The notes: generated by a model not told the origin, from the letters alone. A stretch of 64,000 nt of DNA from Dasypus novemcinctus (GCF_030445035.2 NC_080677.1:5704001-5768000), one strand, 5' to 3'. Counted from the first letter of the stretch, positions 1 to 15,929 are shown. Numbers and translations: made by a program.

Positions 1-69
1 CATAAGAACATTCTTTCATGAATTACAATAAATGTGTGACACTAATACAAGTTGTTAATAATACGGTGG

Positions 70-749
70 TATATTAGTCAGCCAAAGGGGTGCTGATGCA
101 AAGTACCAGAACTCTGTTGGCTTTTACAAAGGGTATTTATTTGGGGTAGAAGCTTACAGTTACAAGGCCCTAAAGGGTTCAACTCAAGGTACCATAAGAG
201 GTATTTTCTTTTGCCATGTGTTGAAACAAGATGGTCGCCGATCTCTGTGAGTGTTCAGCCTTCCTCTGCTTCTTAAGGGTCTGCGGGCCCAGCTTCTTCT
301 ATTCTCAGGGGTAGGCTGGAGGGCCTGTTTCTTTCTGGGCCTTCTCAGCTGCTCGGGGTTCTGGGCTCTTCAGCTGCAAATTATCAGGCAAAAGGCTCAG
401 CTCTTCCCGGGGCTTTAGCTGTTAAAGCCTTCTCCTTTCTGTCACATGTAGACCGCAATGACCAAGTTCTCTCCTCTTCTGGGTCTGTGGAGCTCTCTTT
501 CTTCCTGTGTCTGCTTCTGTGTGTCTTCTTGAGTGAGTGTCCATTCATATAGCCCATCAAAGGGCAGGGACTTAAACTGAGTTATACCCTACTGACATGG
601 TCTAATTAAAGGCCCTGAATAGATTTAATTAAGTAAATTTAAAGCCTTTGAATTTAAATCAATCAAAGGGTGTCATACCCAGAGGAACAGACCAGTTTAC
701 AAACATAATCTCTCTTTTTGGAATTCATAAATAATCTCAAACTGTCACA
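70..749 (-). mobile_element. ERV-L type solo LTR, copy 1
   Basis: Read on the minus strand this is a TG...CA-like LTR of about 680 bp. It begins with a TGTGACAGTTTGAGATTATT-like end, has a TATA-like stretch near an AATAAA-type polyadenylation signal close to its 3' end, and finishes in CTGACTAATA. It is flanked by GGTGG (65-69) and GGTAG (750-754), a 5-bp target duplication with one mismatch, as expected for ERV-L class elements. Four further LTRs of the same family occur in the window. No internal retroviral sequence is attached, so it is a solo LTR. The family name is inferred; boundaries are read directly. Confidence 0.75.
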
Positions 750-829
750 GGTAGTATACAGGAAAAATATACATAAGGTAAACTATGGATGATAGATATT
801 AGTACTATTTTAATATCTTTAGTGTTTTA

Positions 830-3189
830 AAATTGGGTAACATAATCCCTCAAATTTTGTTTTTTTCAAAATTGTTTGGGATCTTCTTGATTCTTTACAT
901 TTTGTTATACATTTTAGAATTGGTTGTCAATTTCAAAATAAAAAGGGGAGTTTGATAGAGATTACAGTGACTCTAGAGATCAATTTGGGGATTATTGACA
1001 TCTAAAAATTAAGTACTCCAATCTGTGAATACAGACTTTCCACCCCATTTATTTTTATATCCTTTAATTTCCTTTCACTTTTAAAAAACAATTTTCAAGT
1101 TTAGAAAGTTTGCACTCCTTTTGTTATATTTATTTCTACAAATTTAATTTTTGATGCTATGAATGAAATTTAACTTAATTTTTGGATTGTTCATTGCTTG
1201 TACATAGGAATACAACTGGTTTTATAGATAGCAATTTTATACTATTATCTTGTTGCATTCCATTTATTTATTAGTTTTATTAGTTCCATTCACAAACAAC
1301 ATGATCATGTATGTAGAGAATCCTAAGGAATTTACAACAAACATACTGGAACTAATAAAAAGTATGTTTGTTGTAAATTCCTTAGGATTCTCTACATACA
1401 TGATCATGTTGTTTGTGAATAAATGCAAGTTTAATTCAATCTGTTTGACTTTAAATTCAATTTTTGTCTTATTATACTACTTAGAACCTTCAGTACAGTG
1501 CTAAATAGAAATAAAGAAAGCTAACCTTCTTGCTTTGTTCCTTTTCTTAGGGGAATGTCTTTCAGACTAGCACTATTAAGTAATGATGGTAGCTGTATGT
1601 TTTTCATAGATGTTCTTTTTAAGATTGATAAAATCTTTGCTTGTTTAGAATTGTATTACTAATTTGTGTTGAATTTTGTCAAATACTTTTTAAACACTTG
1701 ATATGATTATTTGGTTTTGTACTTTTTCCATTAATTTGGAACATACTACATTGATTGCTTTTCAGCTCTTACATTCACCTCAAGTTCTGGGATAAGTCTG
1801 TTTGTCATGGTACATAAACACTTTTTTGTATATCTTTGCATTTTGTTGGCTAATATGTTATTAAACATTTTTCCACTTTTATTCTTGAGGTTTATTGGCC
1901 TGTAGTTTTACTTGTGATGTCATTTTCTGATTTTGGTATCAGCCACATACTAGTCTCAGAATAAATTCGGCATTTTCCCTCATCTTCTGTTTTCTGAGAG
2001 ATTGGTGTAGCATTGGTATTGTTTCGTCTTTGGACTTTGTGCATAAACCTTTAATACTACGTCACTTTGTATTTTGTCACAGTTCTGTTCAGGTCTTCTG
2101 TTTTGTCTAGGATCAATATGGGTTATTTTTGTCTTTCTAGAAAATTTTCCATTTATTCTATGAAAATTGTTGGTGTAAAATTTTTCATGATATTCACTTA
2201 CAATTCTTTGAATCACCTGAGCTTTATCAGTTGTCTTCTTTTTCAGGAAGAGACAATTGACCAATTTTTAGATATTTTACTTGAGCTTTTGTTTGATATT
2301 TTCTACTCTATTCATTTATTTCATTGATTTCACAAATTTATTATTTTATTCATTTGGCATGATTTTGGTTTAATTTTTTTTTCATCTTTTACTACCTTTA
2401 AGTGAACTGTCCATTATTTATTCAAGACTTATTTATTCTCTTGGCTAATATATAAATTAAAGGATGAACTTTCCCTCCAAGGACCTTGGTTTTGTTAATT
2501 TCCTTTGTATTCTTCATTTTATTGTTTGATATTTTCATTTTATTTCCTTCTATTTTCTGTGTTTGATTTTCTGTTCTTTCCAGCTTTTATCTCACAACAC
2601 ATTACACAGTATCTTAATTATCACTCAGTTTAAAATATTTTCTAATCCCTGTTATGACTCCTTTTTTAATCTATGGGTTATAGGTTAAAGATTAAAGATT
2701 GTTTAATTTCCAGGTGGTTGGGAATTTCTTAGTCATTTTGAAATTTATTTTGAACTTACTTCCAATTTAGAAATTAAGTTAGGTTTGTTAATTTTGTTCT
2801 TCACATTTTTAACAATCCTACTGATTTTTAAAATCTGTTTGTTCTATCAGCTTTGAGTCATTTAAAGGCTCTCTCTCGAGAGTTCCCCTTTTAAGTTTTT
2901 TTCTGCCTTACATATTTTGAAGCTATGTTATTGGGTAAATACTGATTTGAGATTATTATGTCTTTCTGGTGGATAATCTTTATATCATTATTAAATAACT
3001 CTCTTTAATTCCAGTGGAGTTTTTGGTTAAAAATTGACTTTATCTGATATAGTAGGCACCATCAACTTTATATAATTATGTTTTTTTTCTACGGACTTCT
3101 TTTTCTATTATTTTATTTTGACTTTTCTATGTATTCACAACTTTTCTGTGTCTCTTGTAAATCATAGTTGTTTTCTTTCTAATACCATA
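830..3189 (-). mobile_element. Old L1 (antisense), ORF2 region
   Basis: The + strand reads as the reverse complement of L1 ORF2, T-rich with multiple stops in all frames. The region around 1200-1450 corresponds to the antisense of the reverse-transcriptase core, but carries an inverted duplication described separately. The element is interrupted by the LTR at 3190-3871 and resumes after it. The left edge is approximate. No open reading frame of useful length remains, so it is inactive. Confidence 0.7.
1275..1420. repeat. Perfect 60-bp inverted repeat inside L1
   Basis: Segment 1288-1347 is the exact reverse complement of 1361-1420 (60 of 60 bases). The 13-bp piece between them (1348-1360) is the exact reverse complement of the 13 bp just upstream (1275-1287). 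The order is A, rc(A+B), B, where A+B is the original antisense L1 sequence. The block could form a very stable hairpin. A short open frame over 1250-1504 is a by-product of the duplication and not a gene. Confidence 0.95.
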
Positions 3190-3871
3190 TGTATTAGTCA
3201 GCCAAAGGGGTGCCAATGCAAAATACCAGAAATTGGTTGATTTCTATAAAGGGTATATATTTGGGGTAGGAGCTTACAGATACTAGGCTATAAGTGCAAG
3301 TTACTTCCCTCACCAAAGTCTATTTTCACGTTTTGGAGCAAGATGGTTGCTGACATCTGCCAGAGTTCATGCTTCTAGGGTTCCTGTCTTCCCGGGTTTT
3401 ACTTCTCTTTGGGCTCAGGTCCTCTAGTTTCTCCATGAGGTCAGCTGTAGACTATGAGGCACTCTAGGCTTTGCCTCTCTCCACTATCAGGCAAATGGCT
3501 CTGTCTTTCCCTAGGGCTTCTGCTGTGACTAAGAAGTCATCTCTGTTCCTCTGTGTTCTTGTCCTGGTCAGGTCCTCTTTTCCTGGGGCTTGTTTCTCTT
3601 TCCTCTGTGAGCTTACTTCCTGGGGCTTCAGCTTAAGGCTTCAGCATCAAACTGTAACATCAAAACTCCAACATCAAAAACCCTTAACTCTGTCCTTTGC
3701 CATGCCTTTTATCTGTGAGTTCCCACCCACCAAATGGTGGGGACTCAGTGCCCTAATGATGAGACCCAATCAAAGCCCTAATCATAACTTAATCACACCT
3801 AAGTACAGACCAGATTACAAATATAATCCAATATCTATTTTTGGAATTCATAACCATATCAAACTGCTATA
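3190..3871 (-). mobile_element. ERV-L type solo LTR, copy 2
   Basis: Same LTR family and orientation as the copy at 70-749, about 682 bp. On the + strand it opens with TGTATTAGTCAGCC and closes with CTGCTATA. The flanking 5-mers CCATA (3185-3189) and CCATG (3872-3876) make a target duplication with one mismatch. It was inserted into the antisense L1, whose sequence continues directly on both sides. The 157-codon + strand open frame inside it (3471-3944) is fortuitous. Confidence 0.78.
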
Positions 3872-3876
3872 CCATG

Positions 3877-4790
3877 TGGCAATCTTCATCTTTTACTTGG
3901 AGAAACTGGTTCATTTTATTTTAGTTAATCAGTTTTTTGCATGATAAAGAGCTTGCTCAAACATAATCTTTAGTTTCACTGCATTTGTTTTCTTTCTTTC
4001 TTTGGTGCAAAGCGTTCTCATAACTTTGATTTATATTTGTTTCTTTGATTTACATTTTGATTCTTATCTCACCATGGATCAATAAAAATGATTAGTTACC
4101 AAGCTATTTTGATTAGTAATGGTCTAATCAAAGGATTTAGCATTCTTACATCTTTCCCTCTCTTTCTACTGCATCTCCCCCATTGTGACAAAGTACTTGT
4201 ATTAAAATTTTAGGTTAAAATATTATAGATTACAAGTTTTGTTTTATGATTAGTATGAAGCTACTGTTCTCAGCTAAACCACGTAATATTTTTTACAGTC
4301 TTTCATAAAGACTTCTGGTTTTCCCCAGAGTTAATAATTTCTTCTATTTTCTTTTCTTTAGTTTTCTAAGTTTCTATCAATACTTTCACCACAGTCTTCA
4401 CTAGAAACATAAATATCCTGAGAGAATATTTATAAATCATCATTAGTATTTATTTCACTTTGTTCTTGGAGGTATCACTTCTGCAATATTTCATCCTCCT
4501 GCTCAATCTGGACTGATTATTCTCTAGCCTGGCTGCACAAGTGTAACTTTGGGATTCATTTAGGATATGTATCAGCTTTGGAATTCTTTTTGAGATAACT
4601 ATATTTATTTCTGGTTTGTCATTTGGTCTTTGAAATATTTTTAACACCAGTGAGTGTTTCTTCCTTTCAAATGCCACCTTGCAATAATTTAAAGCTATAT
4701 TTAACCTAGCTCACTCTTCCATATATTTGAAGTTGTAGTGGAGTGAACTCTACTAGGTCTGCTTTGTCTGCCATTTTATAGGAATCTACT
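3877..4790 (-). mobile_element. Old L1 (antisense), 5' portion
   Basis: This continues the L1 interrupted by the LTR at 3190-3871. It is T-rich antisense L1 sequence and ends around a CTGCCATTTTATAG-like stretch (about 4767-4785) that resembles the antisense of an L1 5' end. There is no intact reading frame. The right boundary is approximate. Confidence 0.5.
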
Positions 4791-9722
<4,932 letters not shown>

Positions 9723-9860
9723 CTACCATAGTAATTGATTTAGCTTTCTAAATGTCTATAGAAGAATTTTTTCCTCCCCTTTTTCTTTTTAAGAAAAAAG
9801 TATATTTTCTCCACGGAAAGAATAAGAGGACAGTAAGGGAGGTGGGAAGCAGAGTTCATT

Positions 9861-9873
9861 GTTGCTTGGCAAC
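9861..9873. promoter_or_regulatory. RFX X-box upstream of SPATA48 exon
   Basis: GTTGCTTGGCAAC is a near-perfect imperfect-palindromic X-box (consensus GTTGCCATGGCAAC-like, with one base fewer in the spacer). RFX factors, including RFX2 in spermatids, bind such sites in promoters of ciliary and sperm-flagellum genes. It sits 157 bp upstream of the SPATA48 exon and about 2.4 kb from ZPBP exon 1, in sequence that otherwise looks unique. Function is inferred. Confidence 0.6.
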
Positions 9874-11767
9874 AGCTAGAACACACTGAACCTTGTCTTA
9901 TATACATCATAATTGAATTCCTAGGGAAAACAAAGATTGCCTTTTGTTAGTATTTCCATGGTATCTTCCTCCCCAAATGCTCAGGAAAGCTGTGTTCATT
10001 TATTACTTATTTATAAGTTTTTCCTTAATATTTTATGGGTAAAATGATATTCAGCAAGGAGTATAAAGCAGTTAAACCAGTAACAGTTATACTTCAAAAA
10101 AGTATATATATGACTATAATAATTTACCTAAAGTGGTGCAATATATAGGTTATAACATTACCTAAATACTTAAAAAGTGAAAAATATGAATATGTATTAC
10201 TATGTTTAAACTTGTCAAACTAATTTTTTAGGGGGAATAATCAGTGACATATAGTCAAAGAAAAGGTTCATTATTTACATTCTCTAAATTATCCCTACTT
10301 CCCTTAATACTACCATTAAGAACAATGAGGGTTTTAAACTCAATTCAGAAAACAAGACTAGGGTATAAGCTCTATGCCCACATGAAAATTAAGATTTCAT
10401 TTAAATCATTTGTGTATCAGTTCATTTCAAATTCTACTTCAATTAGATAATATGGTCTTGCAATAAAGCTACTACCACAGGAATTCCAAATATAAGAATT
10501 TGGGGGATAAAAGTCCACACTGTACATAGGTCTCTTTTTATGAAAACATGCCTAAACAAGCTAAATTTATCTCAGGACTTAGAGACTAGAAAGAATTTCT
10601 TTTGAGAAGTGAGTCTACTAAGTGGAATAAACTATACCATATTCAGTTTGCCAAACAATTAAAACATGCATAAATATATTCAGGAAACTCAAGGAATGTG
10701 CAGAAATCATTTCAATTTGCTTGGTTTTTAAGAATCAAGGACTCCTCAGTAGGATATTTCTAAAGACCTTAAGTAATGTCTCTATCCCGGCACTAGTCCA
10801 GAAAGAGCCTGTTTTCCTTCCCACACGATGGTCTTAAAAAGTCTGCCTATGTGAATGCGTAGTATGTGCCAAGAAGTATCCTAGGATTTTAGGTTAAAAT
10901 GGTGGTAAAATAGACATGATCTTAGCGTTCAGGAGCTAGGAACATCAACTGTAGGACAGTAAGGAGTGGTAACATCTATGGTGGCACTAGAATACCTAAG
11001 TCACATCTAAAGGCATTCAAATTTTGAAAGGCTACCAGACATGAGTAGGTTGGCTTTGATGGTCAGGCTCTTAAGTTGAAATTCCTCATCCAGAGCCTCT
11101 TGTATCTAGGTTTTTAGTCCACCCAGGATCACTCACTTCCTCGTATTCAGGACAATGTACACTTACATTAGGCACTGTCTTCAATTGCTAAAACATCATT
11201 CTTCAAGGTATTTGCATAAACTGTTTAAGACTTATTTCTATTGTAACTCTGGTCACCTCAAACAAATGTTTCAAGCTGCAGAATATAGTATGATTCTTTT
11301 CCAAGCTCTCCAAAACAAGAACTGGTTATCAATGAATCTTGGTTACCAATGACATCTTGGGTGGATAGTTTCATTATCATTTTTTCTGAATTTAGGTGAT
11401 AAAAAATTATCTTACGTGTTGAGAGTTGCCAAGTCAATTTCACCTAAAGTCGTTTCTGGTTTGTCACCCATCACGTTTCTTATTGGGGCTAAAAGCCTTA
11501 ACTTTAATCCCCACTACCTGTGGTTTCCATTTACCTCCTATTAAGTTTCATAAATCGATAAAGTAATAATAGCGTAAATTATAGTTCCTGGCACTCCTCT
11601 AAAGGCTGGACGTGTATTAACTCATTTAATTCTCAATTAAAAGCGACCGTGTGGTTCAAAGTTGGCTGAGACAGTCTACATCTCCAGCTTATAGAAGTGG
11701 CCTTCCCTCTGCCCACGAATGCGCACATAAGGGCTTTGGGGCTCACGGTTCCTCCGTGAGCTTCAAG
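9874..11767. other. Intergenic stretch between SPATA48 and ZPBP
   Basis: AT-rich unique-looking sequence between the two divergent genes. A diverged L2-like piece is visible at about 10850-11000 (TATGTGCCAAGAAGTATCCT, then AGACATGATCTTAGCGTTCA). A MIR-like piece lies at about 11545-11660. I see no supported exon; the small open frames at 10244-10450 and 11155-11443 have no recognisable motifs or splice context. Confidence 0.5.
11545..11660 (+). repeat. MIR-like SINE fragment
   Basis: AATAATAGCGTAAATTATAG, then CTGGCACTCCTCTAAAGGCT and ATTAACTCATTTAATTCTCA are the usual middle motifs of MIR in diverged form. It lies about 600 bp upstream of ZPBP exon 1. Confidence 0.55.
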
Positions 11768-11769
11768 AT

Positions 11770-11852
11770 TTTTTTTAAAGATTTATTTTCTTAATCCACC
11801 TCCGCATTCCCCCCGTTGTCGCCTCTGTGTCCATTCGCTGCTTGTTCTTAAG
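11770..11852 (-). mobile_element. Fragment of long-form DAS SINE
   Basis: The 3' terminal part only of the long DAS form: AAAGATTTATTTTCTTAATC, then a C-rich tract, TTGTCGCCTCTGTGTCCATT and CGCTGCTTGTTCTT. The same order (A-rich end, CCCTCCC tract, TGTCTGCTCTCTGTGTC) is seen in the long copies at 26715, 27134 and 56116. The tRNA-like head is absent. It lies immediately upstream of the ZPBP CpG island. Confidence 0.65.
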
Positions 11853-11879
11853 AATCATTATCAAGTCGCGTATTCCCTC

Positions 11880-12420
11880 AACGATTCCCAGATTTGCTGT
11901 ATCATCCGGAGGCCTAAACGCCAGACTTGGTCAACGCTGGGAACGGTCTGCAAAATTTCCCTCCAGTTCCCTCTGGTGTCTAGAGTCCGGCCCCTTCGTC
12001 AGGGCAGACCCATTTGGCTGCTCGCTCACAGGAGCCGACGATCTCCACCACAGCCCACCGGCAGGGATGCCCACCTTCCCGCCTCCGCGGCCTCGCTCTG
12101 CGGCCCACGACCTCTGACCCAGCCCCGGCGGAAGTGCGGCCCGTCCTTCCGGCGCGTCTCGCCCGCCGACTCTCGCCGGGCGCGCGGCCCAGGGGCCGGT
12201 GGGCGCGCGTCGCTTAACGATCTTCTGCGCCGACTGTCGGCAGGCGGCGGCGTGGGGATGGAGGCCTCGGCCCCCGGCCGGGCGCGGCGGGGCAGGAGGC
12301 GGGTCCGGGCCGCGGGTCCCCGCCTCTCCCGGGCCGCTGCCCTCCTCTTTCTCTCCGCCGTCCTTGTGCATGCGCCCCCGTCAGGTGAGGCGTCGGCGCC
12401 GCCGCTGCGGGGAGGGAAGG
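11880..12420. promoter_or_regulatory. CpG island and ZPBP promoter region
   Basis: The only strongly GC- and CpG-rich stretch of the window, in an otherwise AT-rich landscape. It covers ZPBP exon 1 and about 370 bp upstream. Two ETS-like cores face each other about 120 bp before the ATG: CGGAAGTG at 12129-12136 and CCTTCCGG at 12145-12152. No TATA box is obvious, consistent with a CpG-type promoter. The long open frames here in other frames and on the other strand (11931-12371, 11976-12217, 12199-12459) reflect base composition. Confidence 0.7.
12258..12384 (+). CDS. ZPBP: ZPBP exon 1 (start codon, signal peptide)
   Basis: ATG at 12258 opens 42 codons plus one base, ending at CCGTCAG|GTGAGG. 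The encoded start is MEASAPGRARRGRRRVRAAG followed by a hydrophobic run (AAALLFLSAVLVHA, residues 26-39), an Arg-rich n-region and signal peptide fitting a protein routed to the acrosome. ZPBP (sp38) is an acrosomal matrix protein needed for acrosome compaction and normal sperm head shape and implicated in zona pellucida binding. The exon leaves phase 1, which matches exon 2. It lies within the CpG island. The 5' UTR length cannot be read. Confidence 0.93.
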
Positions 12421-12670
12421 AGTTCCTCAGCCATTTGTTGCCGGGAGCCCCAAACCTGAAACACCTCCTACTCTCTATCTCCCTTATGTGTGTTGAGCAG
12501 GTGTGTGTCCAGTAGTGAGTTCTTTAAAACAACCTGGAACATTCGGTGCGCTTGTTCTCTCTGGAGTGGTCCACCGTCCACCTGCACCGTAAACACGTGA
12601 TCACATTTACCGGAACCTTTGCCATTTGAAACACTAAAGCATGCTCCTCACAAGGCTGTTCTAGACGGGA

Positions 12671-12861
12671 GCAACGGTTTTCGAGCTTGAGCTCACATCA
12701 GAATCAACCTGGTCCACTTGTTAAACTCTGGACGGTTGGGGACCCACCCCCAGACTTTGACATTTCATAGGTCCGGGGTGAGGCCCAGGAATTACGTTTC
12801 CCACAAATTCCCAGGCCTTGCTGTTGCTGCAAGCCCAGGGACCACCCTTTGGGAAGCACTG
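12671..12861 (+). mobile_element. MER5A-like hAT MITE
   Basis: The order CATCAGAATCAACCTGG, CTTGTTAAACTCTGGAC, CCACCCCCAGACT, TCCGGGGTGAGGCCCAGGAA, AAATTCCCAGGCC, then ACCCTTTGGGAAGCACTG is that of a MER5A-type nonautonomous hAT element in + orientation. The terminal inverted repeats are decayed but visible. Ancient. Confidence 0.75.
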
Positions 12862-13814
12862 CTCTGTTTTTTTTCCTGTGTTAAGTGCACCCTTGTTTAC
12901 TTAAGGATGTACTATACTCTCATATGCCTAACAGTAGGGTTTATTTTTAAAAATACGTTGTACAGAGGAACTCTTGCAATTGCATAGGGAAGCAAATGGC
13001 GGAAAATTAATAATGTAAAGATAGAAGACATCATTAAACCCTCCACAGTTGAAAATTTTCGGTTGAATTGGCTATTAATAAATTCCCTAATTCAATTTAT
13101 GGCTAATTTGCTAGCTCTATATTTCACTATGTTGACTTTGTTGAGTCCTTTGTATGTACAGTTGGTGTAATGATGTATTGTGTTTAGTATTTTAGTATAT
13201 TGCAAAATCAGTAATCATCTGTTGCTTTGAAATCATTAATGATATTGGAGCTCCATCTATTGGTTTTAACTGTAAACTGCAAGAAATTCTGGGATTTTAA
13301 AGTTTTGACATTTTGCTTACATTGTTTCCTTTGTATCCAAGAGAAATGAATTCTGCCCTATTTTCAAAATATATTAGGATACTTGACAAACACTGAAAAA
13401 AAGAAGTTAGAGTTGAGATAGAAAGGTTTTAACTATATAACTTGTGTTCAGATTTTAGACTTTTTAAAAATAAAATCTACTCAAAAAGCACAAAAGGACA
13501 GGTTTAAAATGATGAAATTGTTCAAATGATCAGAAATGAGAAAAGAAGTCCTCCAAGAGCATAAATATAGATGGGCTGCCAGAGGTAGGAAGGGGATAAG
13601 GAGGAGAAAAGGATTGCAGATTACAAAATATGCCCGAATATGCCGGAATTCAGGCTTCAGTAATACAAAGGTCTTTCTTCTGCTTTTAAGTATTGCAATA
13701 GCTAAGATTCCCCTTTAATTGCTCTGTACTAGCAGAGTGCTTCTTGAACAGGTTCATTGTCTAGTTTTAGGTACTATAAAATGTGTTTTCAGTTTTTAAT
13801 TATTCTAGGCTGTC
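12862..13814. other. ZPBP intron 1, unassigned part
   Basis: AT-rich intronic sequence with no supported exon, RNA gene or clear repeat. The 60-codon open frame at 13536-13718 has no recognisable content. Confidence 0.6.
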
Positions 13815-14490
13815 TTTTTAAAAAATTTATTAAAGTGTATCGCTCATACATAAATATACTTAAACAATAAGTGTATAATAATAGTTGTGAACTTACAAAA
13901 CAAACATACATAACATCATACAGGACTCTCATAACTCACCCTACCACCAATAACTTGCATTGTTGTTAAACCTTTTTAACTAATAATTAAACAGCATTGT
14001 CAAACTATTACTAGTAACCAAAGTATTTTCCCCAAACCAATCCTATTATTATTGTCTTTATATCATTTATATACAAACATACGTAAACAAGTGTATAGTA
14101 AAAGTTGTGAACTTACAAAGCAAACATGCAATAACATCATACAGGGGTCCCATACATCAACCCTCCACCAACACCTTGCATTGTCATGAGAAGTTTGTTA
14201 TAAATTGTGAAAGAATATTGTCAAAATCTTACTACTAATCATAGTCCTTATCTTATATTTGGTGTGTTTCCCCCCCAACCCACCCTATTATTTTTTTTTA
14301 CATGTATTTTTTATGACAGAAGTTGTAAACTTATAAAACAATCATGCACCTGTGCAGAATTCCCAAACAACACTCCTCCATTGACACACTACAATGTGGT
14401 GTGTTATTTGCTACAGATAAAATAATATCTGATTGTTACCATGTCCATAGTGTACATTTGGCTAATATTTTCCATACTGCTAGGCTATCT
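13815..14490 (-). mobile_element. Xenarthran L1 3' UTR (antisense)
   Basis: The sequence contains three degenerate copies of a module about 220 bp long. Each opens with a GTTGTGAACTTACAAA-like stretch (about 13884, 14104 and 14322), continues with ATCATACAGG and CCACCAACACCTTGCATTGT-like segments, and ends in a C-rich GTATTTTCCCC-like tract. The same arrangement recurs at 46965-47640 at the 3' end of a structured L1, which identifies this as a solo 3' end of that L1 family. Reading is antisense. Confidence 0.7.
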
Positions 14491-14574
14491 TTTTTTTTTT
14501 GAACTGATAAGATCATATCCATGACAGTATCAAAATACAAGAAGGCAGTATCTTTCATTGTAAGCTATGAATAG

Positions 14575-14795
14575 TAAATAATATTTTTATAACATTTTGC
14601 AGTTTATAAAATATCCCATTCATTCCCTACAATCGCTTTATAAGGCTGGAATTATTATTAGTGGCATTTTTAAGATGGGAAAACTGAAGCTTCTGGAGTT
14701 TAAAGTGACCTTCCCCAAGTCAATAAATAGCAGAATTAGGACTTAAACTTAGATCTTCTGGCTTTTAACCCCATACTATTTTCTTTGCACTTGAT
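14575..14795 (+). repeat. MIR SINE
   Basis: A relatively well kept MIR: ATTCCCTACAATCGCTTTAT, then AAGATGGGAAAACTGAAGC, then CTTCCCCAAGTCAATAAATA, AGAATTAGGACTTAAAC and a TTCTGGCTTTTAACCC end. + orientation. Confidence 0.75.
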
Positions 14796-14934
14796 TACCT
14801 TTCTGGTAAAGGTTATTTAGGTATAATGCATATATTGCATATTTATAACTGGTCCTGTTTTGTGCACAGCCACACAGAACAGCCCCCTTTATATCCGTCA
14901 ATTTGTTCATTCAACAGTGACTGAAGGGTATCAG

Positions 14935-15345
14935 AATATATTCAGCAATTGCTATTGAATATTTACTGTGTGCTAGGTATTGATTGTTCTTGGTATTGAT
15001 TTTTGAAAAGATGATAAACGCAGATCCTTCTATCAATGGGGCTTATAGTCTTAAGGAAAATGATATACATGTATGAATAACTAATAAATGGAGAAATGAA
15101 TATCAGAATAGAGGTGCTAATGATGTACTATGGCAGTTAATAAAGGAAAGGGACAAATAGATTTGATGGAGGAGAGGCTTGTGATTTGAGTCTTGAAGGG
15201 TGAGGGATTTAGACTTTTAAAGGTGAAAATATTTGTGGCTGTTTGAAGAGTGGAGGTGAAATATAACAGGGAGAGTGTGAGAAGCAGTAGGTAAATTAAT
15301 TTAACTGGAATATATGAAGGGGAGTAGAGTTGGAGCTCAGATATC
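14935..15345 (+). repeat. L2-like LINE fragment
   Basis: Motifs in L2 order: ATTTACTGTGTGCTAGGTAT, TCAATGGGGCTTATAGTCTT, then an AGGAAAGGGACAAATAG- and GAGGCTTGTGATTTGAGTCT-like stretch and AAGAGTGGAGG. Strongly diverged, with no coding left. Confidence 0.6.
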
Positions 15346-15459
15346 AGATGTCAGAAGAGATTGATTTTTAGCTCTCCCTTTCAACAAAGGTCTTAAATCT
15401 CTTGGAATTTCTACATGAGGCATATTGTTGATCTTTTATTTTCTTTTTGTTTCTGACAG

Positions 15460-15540
15460 TTGGATATTTGGTTAGAATACCAAGAGCCTTTCGTTTGTCC
15501 CAAGATGTGGTGAAAATAGTGGGATCATCAGAATTTCCAG
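15460..15540 (+). CDS. ZPBP: ZPBP exon 2
   Basis: 81 bp between a polypyrimidine tract ending TTTCTGACAG and CCAG|GTAATT. It encodes residues 43-69, including [16 protein letters not shown], the start of the mature acrosomal protein. Phase 1 at both ends, so it joins exons 1 and 3 exactly and its removal would keep the frame. Confidence 0.92.
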
Positions 15541-15929
15541 GTAATTAAATTTCTTCAAGAAATTGAAGAAAATGTTGAGCATTTAATTAAATTTTATCAG
15601 TTTTGCCCCAAAGGCTAAATGTTCTCCATTAATCCCAGTTTCCTAAGACCCTTTTCATTCTATCGGATTGGATTAAAGTTGATTCCATAATTAGATTCAT
15701 CCAGGTCTAACTCTGTTTGTTATAATTGCATTATAATTATTTCTAAAAGTTCATCTAATTAAAGTTGCCTGTAACATTTTTGCTTATTTTATAAAAATTA
15801 ACTATATTAATATTAATTGTATACACTCAGATACACTAAAAGATATTACAAAATACACTCCACTTAAAGATTTTGGATTAATAAAGGTTTTGCAGTGTTC
15901 CCAAGAGGTACACCAGTTACAACTTTTTT
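15541..15929. other. ZPBP intron 2, unassigned start
   Basis: AT-rich intron sequence directly after the exon 2 donor. I see no gene or recognisable repeat here. Confidence 0.6.

Noticed and set aside
1250..1504. An 84-codon open frame
   Set aside because: Spans the inverted duplication within antisense L1 and starts at TTG. By-product of the rearrangement.
11931..12515. Several long open frames on both strands over the CpG island (up to 179 codons)
   Set aside because: GC-rich sequence has few stops by chance. Only the frame starting at 12258 joins ZPBP exon 2 in phase and gives a signal peptide.
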